Assembly: GCF_000238775.2 (NCBI RefSeq)
Contig: NZ_AFEJ02000002.1
Location: forward strand, 62,001 to 126,000
Direction: 5' to 3'
DNA length: 64,000 nucleotides
Source of the DNA: Acaryochloris sp. CCMEE 5410
GTDB lineage: Bacteria > Cyanobacteriota > Cyanobacteriia > Thermosynechococcales > Thermosynechococcaceae
In this document: piece by piece, positions 19,938 through 29,397 of the stretch
How the letters are laid out: the number at the start of each line of letters is the position of its first letter
How positions within the stretch are numbered: position 1 is the first letter of the stretch
The notes under the pieces: generated by a model
Seen by the model: only the letters and a program-made list of their open reading frames with translations
What the model was told of the DNA's origin: nothing
The model's database searches: none
Program-made: the position numbers and the translations under genes

Positions 19938-20264
19938 ATGAATAAAAAACTGGCAGTCTTAACAGCAATACTCACGTCTTCTATAACCACATCTGTTTCA
20001 GCACAAACTGCTCAAGTATCTAACATTCAGCCTCTGGAAAAGCCTGGCCTATATATGGCTAGAGCTATTTTACAATATTCTGATGGAGATGCTTTACAGG
20101 CAGATTTCAGAGTATATTGCCCCACTGCCATGATTCGGCCCACAAATTATCAATTATTCGACCATTTAGGGCATGTTAAAGATCAAGGCTCATGGTGGCA
20201 AACGTCTTTTCAACCTCAATATCCATCCGAACGCCAACTCGTTAGGTCGGTCTGCGGTGGCTAA
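19938..20264 (+). CDS. Small secreted protein of unknown function (108 aa)
   Basis: A signal peptide (MNKKLAVLTAILTSSITTSVSAQ, cleavage near residue 23) precedes an 85-residue mature domain with two cysteines (VYCPTA and SVCGG). I do not recognise the family. It is followed within 20 bases by a strong hairpin (20282-20310), which suggests a monocistronic unit. The upstream region is AT-rich. Confidence 0.7.
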   Translation: MNKKLAVLTAILTSSITTSVSAQTAQVSNIQPLEKPGLYMARAILQYSDGDALQADFRVYCPTAMIRPTNYQLFDHLGHVKDQGSWWQTSFQPQYPSERQLVRSVCGG

Positions 20265-20281
20265 TGTATTCAAAGAATCTT

Positions 20282-20310
20282 CCCCTAGTCAAGGCAATCA
20301 TGACTAGGGG
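20282..20310. terminator. Hairpin between convergent genes, probable bidirectional terminator
   Basis: CCCCTAGTCA and TGACTAGGGG form a perfect 10-bp stem with a 9-nt loop, located between the 3' ends of the 19938-20264 gene and the minus-strand MscS gene. There is no long T-run on either side, so it is an atypical intrinsic terminator, but its position supports that role. Confidence 0.6.
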
Positions 20311-20352
20311 GACAAGGAGAGAATAGGGTGATATTAATCTAAAAACATTTAA

Positions 20353-22077
20353 TCAGTTAGCCGCCTCATCTTGATGTGAAGAATTTGCATTTTCAGCAGC
20401 ATGAATTTCCGAGGAGATTCCCTTTGAAGACTGCTGTTGTAACCAGACTTCTAAATTTTGGGTGAGCTGAGTAAAGGAATTCACTAGTTCTTCCGGTAGC
20501 TCTAAGGGCAGCTTGCCAGATCGTACGTGTAGATCCCTTTGAGGGAAAGGAATCTCAATTCCTCGATGGCGGAGAATGGTCTCAATGCGAAAATTAAGAT
20601 CGCTCTTGATAGAAAATTGCTTTTGAGGCTCATCAATCCAAACCAATAGCAAGAAATTCAGAGAATTATCCCCAAACTCAGTGAAAAATACCCGAGGGGG
20701 TGGATCTTTGCGAACTGAACTATACTCAGCAACCACATCCATCAAAGCTTCTCGTACTTTTCTGGGGTTGGTCCCATAGGCCACTCCCACTGGAATTTGT
20801 AACCGCGAGACAGAAGTGCCATGGTCCCAATTGACAACTTCAGATTCTAGAAACTCTGAATTCGGGACAATAATCGAAACCTGATCTAAAGTGCGTATCT
20901 CTGTACTCCGAACATTGATCCGCTCTACTGTGCCCTGATACTCTCCGACCTTCACAAAGTCCCCCACCTTAATGGGTTGCTCAAAAATCAGGACCATACC
21001 GCTAATAAAGTTTTTGGCAAATCCTTGCAGTCCTAAGCCAATCCCCACACCAAGGACACTCGCAAATACGGCTAAGGAACTCAGATCAAAACCCCAGAGC
21101 TGAAATAGCACCATTGCCCCGATGAACAGCAGAACATAGTTGGCCACAAAGGCAACGGCCTCTTGGGCTCCGCGATTCAGTCCTGTGGCTCCTAATACCC
21201 GCGATCGCAACAAATGCTGCACGGTTTTAGCCAGGTTCATTAGCCCTGCTAGTAAAAGCAAGAGCAGAGCAACATCTAAAACAGAGTAGGACTTTCCGCC
21301 TGCCGGAATAAATGGAGTGGAGAAGGTTTGAATCAGCGTGTTGATGATTAAATAGATGCCATTGCGGGTCCAGGGAAATAAACCGCAAATAAAGCCAATC
21401 GTGCCCACCCATAGGGCGATTCGCAAACAGTAGAAAATGACTTTAAGGAGAAATCTAAGGCTTTGGGGCTGATCTCCCGTGGTTGGATCGACCGTTGCCC
21501 GAGGTAAAAGTTTGAATAACTTCTGGCGCCAAAACCACCCTATCCCCCAGTGAGCGATCAGTGCCAACAACAAACATAGAGCGCCAATAGCCACTAATCG
21601 CCCAGGATTTGCCCGTTCATCTTGCCCTCGATTAATCGCCTGCTGCAATTTCTTTTGCCAAGTTCTAGCGGTCACTTCTGGAGAAGACAAATCTGCATCC
21701 TGACTATTCACGGTCAACAAATACAAAGGTTGTTTCGCACCAACTTCGACTTTCAGCACGGGTAGGTCATTAGAGAAATCAACAATAACCTCTGCCTTGG
21801 TCGAGGTATTCACCAGAGTTTGTAAGCTTTGGTTGACCGTTCTAGCTCTGTCTTCAGCCGGGAATTCTTTCGACGAACTTAATTCAAATAACGGAATGCC
21901 ATCCACTTCCACCGTCTCGGAATCAAGGGTTTGAGCCACAACGACATCCCTACTGGGATGGCTTAAGAGAATTAAGCTTGCCGTAATCAGGGCAAGACAG
22001 CACCAACGCCACCAGCGCCGATGAGAAAAATCCCTAATGGCCAAAACTCCCCAGGCGAAGAATCGGTTGATGTTCAT
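20353..22077 (-). CDS. MscS-family mechanosensitive channel (574 aa)
   Basis: This is a large MscS-type protein. A first hydrophobic segment near 22-43 is followed by about 120 periplasmic residues, then several membrane helices. The pore helix and conserved beta domain follow: SVLGVGIGLGLQGFAKNFISG near 340-362, then KVGDFVKVGEYQGTVERINVRSTEIRT and VPNSEFL. The cytoplasmic C-domain includes VGVAYGTNPRKVREAL and RVFFTEFGDNSLNF. It probably relieves turgor on osmotic downshock. It lies 39 bases downstream of the TamB-like gene and is probably co-transcribed with it. Confidence 0.9.
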   Translation of the reverse strand: MNINRFFAWGVLAIRDFSHRRWWRWCCLALITASLILLSHPSRDVVVAQTLDSETVEVDGIPLFELSSSKEFPAEDRARTVNQSLQTLVNTSTKAEVIVDFSNDLPVLKVEVGAKQPLYLLTVNSQDADLSSPEVTARTWQKKLQQAINRGQDERANPGRLVAIGALCLLLALIAHWGIGWFWRQKLFKLLPRATVDPTTGDQPQSLRFLLKVIFYCLRIALWVGTIGFICGLFPWTRNGIYLIINTLIQTFSTPFIPAGGKSYSVLDVALLLLLLAGLMNLAKTVQHLLRSRVLGATGLNRGAQEAVAFVANYVLLFIGAMVLFQLWGFDLSSLAVFASVLGVGIGLGLQGFAKNFISGMVLIFEQPIKVGDFVKVGEYQGTVERINVRSTEIRTLDQVSIIVPNSEFLESEVVNWDHGTSVSRLQIPVGVAYGTNPRKVREALMDVVAEYSSVRKDPPPRVFFTEFGDNSLNFLLLVWIDEPQKQFSIKSDLNFRIETILRHRGIEIPFPQRDLHVRSGKLPLELPEELVNSFTQLTQNLEVWLQQQSSKGISSEIHAAENANSSHQDEAAN

Positions 22078-22116
22078 AACAGCCGCATCTATTGCAAAGG
22101 GTTATTGTAACGAGGA

Positions 22117-25100
22117 TTAGAATTGAATGCGATATTCCAACACCCCGACGGCTTCGCCTTCAGAACTGATGGAGGACCGAGCCCTAATTTGATTGTTGAT
22201 CTCGTAACTCAAGTTAAATAGAGTCGGTTCATCTACCCCTGTCAATATTTGGAGAACGGAGGCAGAGAAGCGATCCGTAATGTCAAATCCTAATTCAGCT
22301 CCAAAGGCCAATACTGCGCTTTGATTATTATTCTGATTGGGGAGCAAAACAGGAAAGGCTCGAAAACTAGCGCGACTTCCCAAAGCATCATTCAGGGCTT
22401 GCTGCACACTGGAGAAAGCTGCCGAGCTGGCAATATTGGCGGCAGCTTGAGTCGCTTGCCCATCCTGTAGGGACCGTTCCAGACCACCCCCCAGTAGCGC
22501 AATAATTTGGGGATTGGTGCGGCTAGGACGGCTACTTAAGGTCACGACTTTGTCAAAGTTAGCGAGGAGTTCGCTGGCCCGTCCATCCACCGTGGCATTC
22601 ACCTTCACAGATTGGACTGCTCCAATGGCACTAGAGGGGACTTCAGCAAACTCATTCAAGTCAGTAGTCGTCGCCCGTACCACCTCAGTGACAGTGGTTT
22701 TCATACCAATATTGAGGTAGGGATCTAAGCCAAATCGAGAGTCAAATCTGGCATAGTTTTCTCGCCTTGGATCGACACTAAAGAGGGTGGTGGCCAGATT
22801 AATGGAGCCTTTACGGAAGCGAACCACACCGTCCGCTAGAGGTTGATCCACTTGTCCATTGATGGTGAGGTCACCGTTCGCAATAAAACTAAGAACTGGC
22901 GGTTGAGAGATTTTGACATTATCGCCAATTTGAACCACTAAATTAGTGAATTTAATCGGATTGTCTGCCCCCGACTGAGGCGCGGTTCCAGGGGCAGAAC
23001 TATCAGCTGCACTCGCATTGGCTAATTTGACCTTGCCATTGCTGAGCTGCAGTTTACCGCTGATCCGAGGTTGTAAAGCACTTCCCTTGACGACAATGGC
23101 ACCATTCACACCCCCCTGATAGAGTTCCTGCACATTGAGATCTAAATCTTCTAATTTGACGGCTAAGGCCTGTTGGTTCGACCCTTGGGAAATGGGCAGA
23201 CTTCCGGTGGTTTCTAACTGGCCATCGTCGATCTTGGCCGTTAATCGAGGAATGGTCACTAGGTTACTATCAAATTTGATCAAACCATTTAAATTGGTGA
23301 GGGGCTGTTTCAGGGCCGCAGCCTGAAGTTTGGCATCTTGGAATCGGATACTACCGTCTACAATAGGCTGATCAATCGTGCCCTTCACGTTGACATCTAG
23401 GGCACCGTTACCGCCTTCCCAGGTGACTTGGTCTGTAAATAAGCTCAGGAGGGATAAGCCATCATCTCGAATACTTGCTGTGAGGGAGACCTGATCCGTA
23501 GCTGGCTTTACTGTTGAGAAAACTGGTACAAAGGGAACTTCCCCCTTTAGGACCAAGGGTTGGGAGTTATTAATCCGAGCCTGACTGTCAATCTTGAGGA
23601 GCGCTTGTTTATAGCTCAAGGTGGTTTGAGCACTATTAATAACGGCATCGTCCAATCGCCCTTCTACTAACTCGAACTGACCTTCTAGCTGAGGGTCATC
23701 CAAGTTTCCAGCCAAATTGAGGGTGCCATTTAATTTGCCGGTAACGGCGACAGGTAAATCCAAGAAGGGGTTGATGGGTTCAATGGAAATATTTTGCAGC
23801 CGCAGCTGCCCTGACTGATAGGAACTACCTAGTTGACCTTGAAACGCCAATAGACTCTCGCCCGTTTTGACGCGCAGGGGCTGCAAACTGAGCAGGCCAT
23901 CTTCCAGTTCGCCTTTGACAACGAGTTGATCGATACCATACAGCCCCAGCTTAAAGTCCTGTCCCCGAATATCGAAATCAGCATTCACCCCCGTTTTGAC
24001 GGATCCAGCAAAGTTTATCTGTCCGCCAAATTGTCCAGTTAGGCCATCCAAGGCAAACAGGCTTTGCTCCTGTTGATTTGCTTGGATAATGGCTAATTGC
24101 TGAATTTCAGAAAAACGGCGCAGTTGAGACAGTAATGGGCCATTTACGCCAACCGGAATGGTTTGCAAATCTGCCGCCGTTCCATAGGTTTTGGGCTGCT
24201 GGGGAGATCCGATGTTTGCGAAATCGACAGACTCATACAACGCCACAACATCAGCAATATTGCCTTTCGTAATCGCTAAGTCACCTGAGTATTGAGGGTT
24301 GTCACTGGCAATAAATTTCGCATTTAATACATACTGGCTTTCATCTTTGAGCAATGTCCCCTGATCTAAATTAGCGATTCCATCTCGATAACGAATCTTG
24401 CCCGTTAGGGTTTTAGCTTGAATCTGGTTAAGGGCCGGTTGATCAACGGCAAAGCTACCCTCTAGGGTTTGCTGTTTCAGGTTGGCTAGGAACTGACCCG
24501 ATGCTGTCCCAGAGACCGTTCCTAACCCTAAATTAGCGATGGAACCTAAATTCAAGGGTTGTAGGGGAAATTGTTTGACTTCTGCCCGGAGGATATTGCC
24601 TTGGGTTGTCCCTTGGGCGATGGCCTGATCTCTGCGAATCAGAAAAGAGTTGGGCAAGAATTGAGAGTTGAGAGAAACATCGATGCGATCGCGGTCTCCT
24701 CCCACCTTCATTTCAACCCCTGGACCAAAGGCCAAGTCCCCTTTCATCACCGGTTCAAACCGGAACTGTGACACCGCTAAGTCTTCTAGCTGTAAAGTCG
24801 CCACTATATTGGGGGCTTCGGGGGTTCCGGTAATTCGGCCTGTCAAGTCGGCCTGCCCGGTCAAGGGAATAGCAGTGGGTCCCAAGGCTGCTAGGGTTCG
24901 TAAATCATAATCATCAGCCTTGATATTCAGATCCATCGCGGTGATCTGGGGACCTTGAGGAGACTGTAAATCAGCATCAATGGTGCCATCGGCTCGAAAC
25001 CCCTTAGCCGTCGCCGACTGCACTACAATTTGACGCCCTGTCCATCGGAATCGAGCATCTAAGGGTTGCTCCAGCAGGGATAATCCCTGGGAAAAATTAA

Positions 25101-27327
25101 CTTGGCCTTGGGCCCGAAGCGTCTCAGGGCTGAGGGCTGCAATGGGGCCATTGAGAGCAACATTTCCACTCAAAGCGCCTTTTAATTCGGGAGCAAAGGT
25201 GGATAGCCCAATGCCCGCCAATCTGACATCAGCTTTGAGATCCGTTTGATCAAAATATCCATCTAGCCGGGCTGTCCCCCCAGCCACTTGGGCCACAACA
25301 TTATCTAATCGAGTAATCCCCTTGCGTAAGCGCATCTCACCATTGGTGGGATAGGTGGCTCGGGGCGCTTGAAAAGCAATTTGGGTGCGTAGATCTTCGG
25401 GTTGCCCCCGAACCTGAGTCTGAGCGTTGATGGGGCCAATCGTTAGCCCCGAGGGTACTTCGTATAGGGTTGCGATCGCATCCCCAGGCAACCCGACAAC
25501 ATCTACATCCGCCGCTAGGTCAGCCCCCGGTAAAAGGTTATAGCGGGCCGTACCCGTGATTTCTCCCCCAGCCTCAGGTACTGCCAAAATACGGCTAACG
25601 TTCAGGGATGGATTATCTAAAGTGAATTGAGCCTTAATCGTCTCAAAGGGCACCCGGTCAATCTTTGTACCAGAGGCCATCACAACTTCCCCGGCAATAT
25701 AGGGGCGATCAATCGGACCCGTAATCCGAATCTCCGGAAGACTCACCTCCCCAGCAATGGGCACCGGCAATGCTGGCACCTCCATGGTGGTCAGAGCCGT
25801 ATTGACATCCAGTCCAGGGACCTGGGCAGAAAGGTTATAACCCCGATCAATATCAATCGAGCCTTTGGCGGCAACGGGCACTTGATCATATCGAGCCGTC
25901 ACCCCTTCTAGGGTGGCGGTTAATCCCCGTAAGCGAATAAATCCATTGGCATCATAGAAAGATTTAGGCAGGCCAACCAGTTGAGCATCGATATCCTTCA
26001 TGCGGGCAGTGCCTCGCATACTGGGCCGTTTAGCTTGATCTAAATAAAGCGTGACGTTGGCATCGACCTGGCCTGAACGTATGGCTACAGGTGTTTGAAA
26101 GGCTCGATCAAAAATAGGTGCAGAAACATTCTGGGCCAACACCGAAACTTTAATTTTGCTTAAATCGAGGGTTGTTTCCCCCTTGGTCCGCAGTCGTCCC
26201 CCACTGGCAATGGTGCCTCGGGCCTCGAATTGGAGGCGTTCTTCGTCCTTTAGAAATTTTAGGCTGCCATTTGTACGACGCAGTTGCTGACGTTGCGATC
26301 GCCCATTTTGAAACAGTAAATTTTCAGGTACATAAAGATCAGCAGAGCGGAACTGGGCTTCTCCCCCTATCTTGGGGAGTTGCTGGTTGGGAGAATACTC
26401 AACATCCAACTCTCCCTGAAACTCCTCCGCCTTTACCCAAATATTCTGTTCAGGAACGCGAATATCAGCATCTTTGACTTCTGTCGTTCCAGTCAATTGA
26501 ATAGGTTCTTGCGGTTGATAGGTTAGCTGGAAATCCCCATCCACTTCTCCCGATCGAATTTGAATGGGAATCTCTGTGGGCACAAACCCCATAAGTGGAG
26601 TTATTTGAACCTGTTTGGCCTTGACATCTAGCTTTAGGGATTGACTAGGCTGCAACCACTCCCCTTTCAGCCTCGCTTTACCGCCAGAATCTAAAGTGCC
26701 ATTCCCTTCAACTTTCAGCTTCTCATTATTGTCATGCAGCGTTAGAACACCCTTTAAATCCCTCAGGGTCCGAGCCTCCGCTCCATAAGGATCAATAACC
26801 GCTTCTCCCCCATCCACGCTGAGGGAATCAAGCTGAATCTTGACCAATCCCTCAGAATCTTCCTGAGTTAGAGTGGTTGAGATCCACCCTCCATCCTCTG
26901 TTTGGTCGAGATACAATTCTGCATCCACCAAGGTCACATCTAAATTAAGAGTCCGGGTCCAGAGGGTTTTCCAAACATCAAACTGGACATTAACGGCTTG
27001 AACCTTGCCTGCATCTTTATCTTCAATGGTGCGACCGTTGCTTGTATAGGTATGAGCAGGTACTGAAGATGGCCCAAATTGTAGTCCCGTCAGGGAATAG
27101 CTTTGCACATCGCCCAATAGAACTGGGCGATTCAGGGACTTTGTCAGTTCTTTGGCAATCTGGGGAGCAAGTTCTTCATTAATAAAGCCTAGGATTCGCC
27201 AACCGCCCCAAATTAAGATTCCGAGAAGAACAAGGGCTGTACCGATCACTGGTCGACTACATAAAATCAGCCAGAGGCGGCGGGATGGGCGTGGAGCTTG
27301 CTCTCCACCAGATGGTTCTTGAGGCAT
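22117..27327 (-). CDS. tamB: TamB/DUF490-domain envelope protein (1736 aa)
   Basis: This is a very long inner-membrane-anchored periplasmic protein. One N-terminal membrane helix (about residues 18-45, LWLILCSRPVIGTALVLLG) is followed by more than 1200 residues of repeating beta-strand segments, such as LTGTTEVKDADI and LNGPIAALSPETLRAQGQV. The C-terminal TamB domain runs from about 1400 to 1736, ending VGVLEYRIQF. Family members bridge the inner and outer membranes and are linked to outer-membrane protein insertion or phospholipid transport; in cyanobacteria and plastids the counterpart is a TIC236-like protein. It heads an operon with the MscS gene 39 bases downstream. Confidence 0.92.
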   Translation of the reverse strand: MPQEPSGGEQAPRPSRRLWLILCSRPVIGTALVLLGILIWGGWRILGFINEELAPQIAKELTKSLNRPVLLGDVQSYSLTGLQFGPSSVPAHTYTSNGRTIEDKDAGKVQAVNVQFDVWKTLWTRTLNLDVTLVDAELYLDQTEDGGWISTTLTQEDSEGLVKIQLDSLSVDGGEAVIDPYGAEARTLRDLKGVLTLHDNNEKLKVEGNGTLDSGGKARLKGEWLQPSQSLKLDVKAKQVQITPLMGFVPTEIPIQIRSGEVDGDFQLTYQPQEPIQLTGTTEVKDADIRVPEQNIWVKAEEFQGELDVEYSPNQQLPKIGGEAQFRSADLYVPENLLFQNGRSQRQQLRRTNGSLKFLKDEERLQFEARGTIASGGRLRTKGETTLDLSKIKVSVLAQNVSAPIFDRAFQTPVAIRSGQVDANVTLYLDQAKRPSMRGTARMKDIDAQLVGLPKSFYDANGFIRLRGLTATLEGVTARYDQVPVAAKGSIDIDRGYNLSAQVPGLDVNTALTTMEVPALPVPIAGEVSLPEIRITGPIDRPYIAGEVVMASGTKIDRVPFETIKAQFTLDNPSLNVSRILAVPEAGGEITGTARYNLLPGADLAADVDVVGLPGDAIATLYEVPSGLTIGPINAQTQVRGQPEDLRTQIAFQAPRATYPTNGEMRLRKGITRLDNVVAQVAGGTARLDGYFDQTDLKADVRLAGIGLSTFAPELKGALSGNVALNGPIAALSPETLRAQGQVNFSQGLSLLEQPLDARFRWTGRQIVVQSATAKGFRADGTIDADLQSPQGPQITAMDLNIKADDYDLRTLAALGPTAIPLTGQADLTGRITGTPEAPNIVATLQLEDLAVSQFRFEPVMKGDLAFGPGVEMKVGGDRDRIDVSLNSQFLPNSFLIRRDQAIAQGTTQGNILRAEVKQFPLQPLNLGSIANLGLGTVSGTASGQFLANLKQQTLEGSFAVDQPALNQIQAKTLTGKIRYRDGIANLDQGTLLKDESQYVLNAKFIASDNPQYSGDLAITKGNIADVVALYESVDFANIGSPQQPKTYGTAADLQTIPVGVNGPLLSQLRRFSEIQQLAIIQANQQEQSLFALDGLTGQFGGQINFAGSVKTGVNADFDIRGQDFKLGLYGIDQLVVKGELEDGLLSLQPLRVKTGESLLAFQGQLGSSYQSGQLRLQNISIEPINPFLDLPVAVTGKLNGTLNLAGNLDDPQLEGQFELVEGRLDDAVINSAQTTLSYKQALLKIDSQARINNSQPLVLKGEVPFVPVFSTVKPATDQVSLTASIRDDGLSLLSLFTDQVTWEGGNGALDVNVKGTIDQPIVDGSIRFQDAKLQAAALKQPLTNLNGLIKFDSNLVTIPRLTAKIDDGQLETTGSLPISQGSNQQALAVKLEDLDLNVQELYQGGVNGAIVVKGSALQPRISGKLQLSNGKVKLANASAADSSAPGTAPQSGADNPIKFTNLVVQIGDNVKISQPPVLSFIANGDLTINGQVDQPLADGVVRFRKGSINLATTLFSVDPRRENYARFDSRFGLDPYLNIGMKTTVTEVVRATTTDLNEFAEVPSSAIGAVQSVKVNATVDGRASELLANFDKVVTLSSRPSRTNPQIIALLGGGLERSLQDGQATQAAANIASSAAFSSVQQALNDALGSRASFRAFPVLLPNQNNNQSAVLAFGAELGFDITDRFSASVLQILTGVDEPTLFNLSYEINNQIRARSSISSEGEAVGVLEYRIQF

Positions 27328-27887
27328 GAGTTATAAGCTGCCGACTAAATCAAAAAGTTACGGTTGCACGACTCAATGGATGTAATGCAGATTACCACCC
27401 AGATGGTCTTAGAGGACGAAATCTAAATTACAAATCCCCTCATAGAACTAAAATCATCCTGTTCTTATGAGACTAGGCTGATGGTGAAATTAGTACATCT
27501 ATCTGAAGAGAGACATTAGGTATTTTATACAAAGTTTAGAAGATATTACTTCTGAATCTTTATATATTTCCTTCTAAACGCATTAGTAACCGTTCAGGAT
27601 ATTTACTAGATATTTCAATTAACTTTCGTTAAAACTTGAACATTATTTTGGTAGTTCGCTGATGAGTCGTTGTAGATGACGACTCAATAGAACAACATCA
27701 TCCAATGTTTAAGTCAAAAGGTTCTCTTTATTATCTTCATTCTGTTAGAACCCAAGTATTTATAGGTGGGTGAACAGGGCTGTTTCAAGTTCCTGCAAGA
27801 AAATCTAAAACTAAGATTCTTGTGTACCCTGATTTCTCATAACAATATTACTGCTCACGAATTTCCAGTACTTTTGAATTACCTCTG
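27328..27887. other. 560-bp intergenic region with one small dyad
   Basis: This AT-rich region between divergent genes must hold the promoter of the TamB operon at its left end. TGAGTCGT (27663-27670) and ACGACTCA (27679-27686) form an 8-bp dyad around an 8-nt loop; there is no T-run after it. No convincing gene was found. Confidence 0.4.
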
Positions 27888-28460
27888 GTGAACTTAAAAC
27901 AGCCCTGCATTGATGCACCAATGGTTGACCCTTCTATTAATGGCAAAGAAGTTCTGGGTCTAACCAAAAACTCTAAACCTACAAAGATGAGTGATATCGT
28001 TGTTGACTCAGAAGATGATCGAGAACTAGTGGGAGAGTATGGGCGAACCTCTAGACTAAAAGTATCGGAATATAGAACAATTCCAGTTCAACCGCAGAAA
28101 ATCGTTAAGGGATGTCGCCCTGGTCAAGCTTTAGGGAATGGACATTTCGTCTATAAAGGCAAAGGTGGACTACCACCAAATCCTTATCAAAACCGCGCTA
28201 TACCAGCCGTCTGGCAGGATTTACGTCTTCATGATTTGGAATCCAACTCCATTAAAAAGCAAATACATCTATCTCTTCAGATCTCAAAATCAACTAACGA
28301 TGAAGATATTCAACCTGCCAAAAAAGAAGCGATTGTTAAATCACAAGAAATTGTAGAAGCAAAAGGCTGGATGAGAGATAAAAAAGGACAAATAATTCTG
28401 ACTTCTTCTCCTGAAAAACATGTCGCCAATGCCAATTATCAGCCGACAGCAACTTGTTAA
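27888..28460 (+). CDS. Protein of unknown function, paralogue of 28671-29156
   Basis: This open frame begins at a GTG (27888), with an in-frame ATG at 27921 as alternative. Unlike its downstream paralogue it has no signal peptide: the frame opens only from 27843, and the N-terminus is polar. The shared blocks are AVWQDLR (near residue 107) and IVEAKGWMRDKKGQIILTS (near 156-174), against IVEAQGWTRDKQGRVFLTS in the paralogue. The middle contains RPGQALGNGHFVYKGKGGLP. It may be a decayed or relocated copy. I do not recognise a known domain. Confidence 0.55.
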   Translation: MNLKQPCIDAPMVDPSINGKEVLGLTKNSKPTKMSDIVVDSEDDRELVGEYGRTSRLKVSEYRTIPVQPQKIVKGCRPGQALGNGHFVYKGKGGLPPNPYQNRAIPAVWQDLRLHDLESNSIKKQIHLSLQISKSTNDEDIQPAKKEAIVKSQEIVEAKGWMRDKKGQIILTSSPEKHVANANYQPTATC

Positions 28461-28670
28461 TGCAGAGTTTTCACTTTTTTTGAGGCTTGCCAACAGTTAA
28501 GATATGTAAAAACAGGAATAATTGTTGATCCCATCCCTGAAATATCTACAGAATGGCAACTCCACATTCCAGATTTGCATGCTGACCAAGCACCTTAATC
28601 CCTTTTACTATCTGAGAATTTTGCTGTTTGCTCCTTCCCCATTGTCCGCAGACCGTAAAGTAGGTAATCT

Positions 28671-29156
28671 ATGAACAAGATAGTTTTGTGCATCCCGGCA
28701 GCGTTGGCATGGATGCTAATTCTCTCCCCAGGTCAAGCCCAACAAGCACCTACAAAATCAATCTCCGCGCAACAACAAAACTCTGCCTTAGCCACACACA
28801 CCAGCAGAACTCAAAAATTACAGGCAAAGAAGAACTGCCAAATAAGACAGCCCGCGGAATACCGTCCCAGCAATCCTATCCGTACCATCCAATCCCCCAC
28901 ACCTCAACAGCAGCGCCCAGTCAGAACTGCTGTTTGGCAAGATTTAAGATCGCCTGGTTCAAATTCATCCACTATTGACCTTCATGAGTCAGAATTATCC
29001 AATACTGCAGCTCGGAGCTACCAAACAACCTTACCTAAACGTCCCGTTATTGTAGAAGCCCAAGGTTGGACTCGAGATAAGCAAGGCCGCGTCTTCTTAA
29101 CTTCAAGGTTCTCTAGATTTAGGAAGTATGGTGCTACCCCACATGGAGACTGTTAA
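28671..29156 (+). CDS. Secreted filament-like protein of unknown function (161 aa)
   Basis: A signal peptide (MNKIVLCIPAALAWMLILSP to GQAQQ, about residues 1-23) is followed by a Gln/Ser/Thr-rich low-complexity stretch to about residue 85. A conserved C-terminal block follows with TAVWQDLRSPGSNSSTIDL and IVEAQGWTRDKQGRVFLTSR. The same block ends the adjacent 190-residue protein at 27888-28460, so the two form a tandem family. In cyanobacteria, modules ending in GWxRDxxGxVxLT are common at the ends of filamentous haemagglutinin-like proteins; this is a weak resemblance, not proof. It is followed by a strong terminator at 29219-29263. Confidence 0.65.
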   Translation: MNKIVLCIPAALAWMLILSPGQAQQAPTKSISAQQQNSALATHTSRTQKLQAKKNCQIRQPAEYRPSNPIRTIQSPTPQQQRPVRTAVWQDLRSPGSNSSTIDLHESELSNTAARSYQTTLPKRPVIVEAQGWTRDKQGRVFLTSRFSRFRKYGATPHGDC

Positions 29157-29218
29157 CCACAGCAACTTTTTAGGTGTATCAAGGCTAGACAACAAATAGA
29201 CTTTTCCTGTTTTGGGCC

Positions 29219-29263
29219 AACCCAGGCAGAAGACCGTATAATCGAGTCTCTGCCTGGGTTTTA
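29219..29263 (+). terminator. Rho-independent terminator
   Basis: AACCCAGGCAGA (29219-29230) and TCTGCCTGGGTT (29249-29260) form a perfect 12-bp stem with an 18-nt loop, followed by TTAGTATGTTT. It ends the transcript of the 28671-29156 gene. Because it also lies 137 bases before the corA start, it might belong to a corA leader, but I see no magnesium-riboswitch features. Confidence 0.75.
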
Positions 29264-29397
29264 GTATGTTTAGTCTTCTTGTCCTAATCAGATGGGTGGT
29301 CTCATTAATGTTTGTCAATCAGGACCAGAGAAAGTTCCTGGGTTTGCAGGTAACAAGCAATGCAAACTATAGATGCAGAAACATTCTGGTTTCAGAC

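Noticed and set aside
27663-27686. Dyad TGAGTCGT/ACGACTCA as a terminator
   Set aside because: The stem is short, no T-run follows and no gene ends nearby.
29266-29397. N-terminal extension of CorA
   Set aside because: The extra 44 residues would begin just after the upstream terminator stem and do not resemble CorA; the ATG at 29398 fits better.
29219-29397. Magnesium riboswitch before corA
   Set aside because: Only a simple hairpin is visible; no M-box or ykoK-like structure could be recognised.
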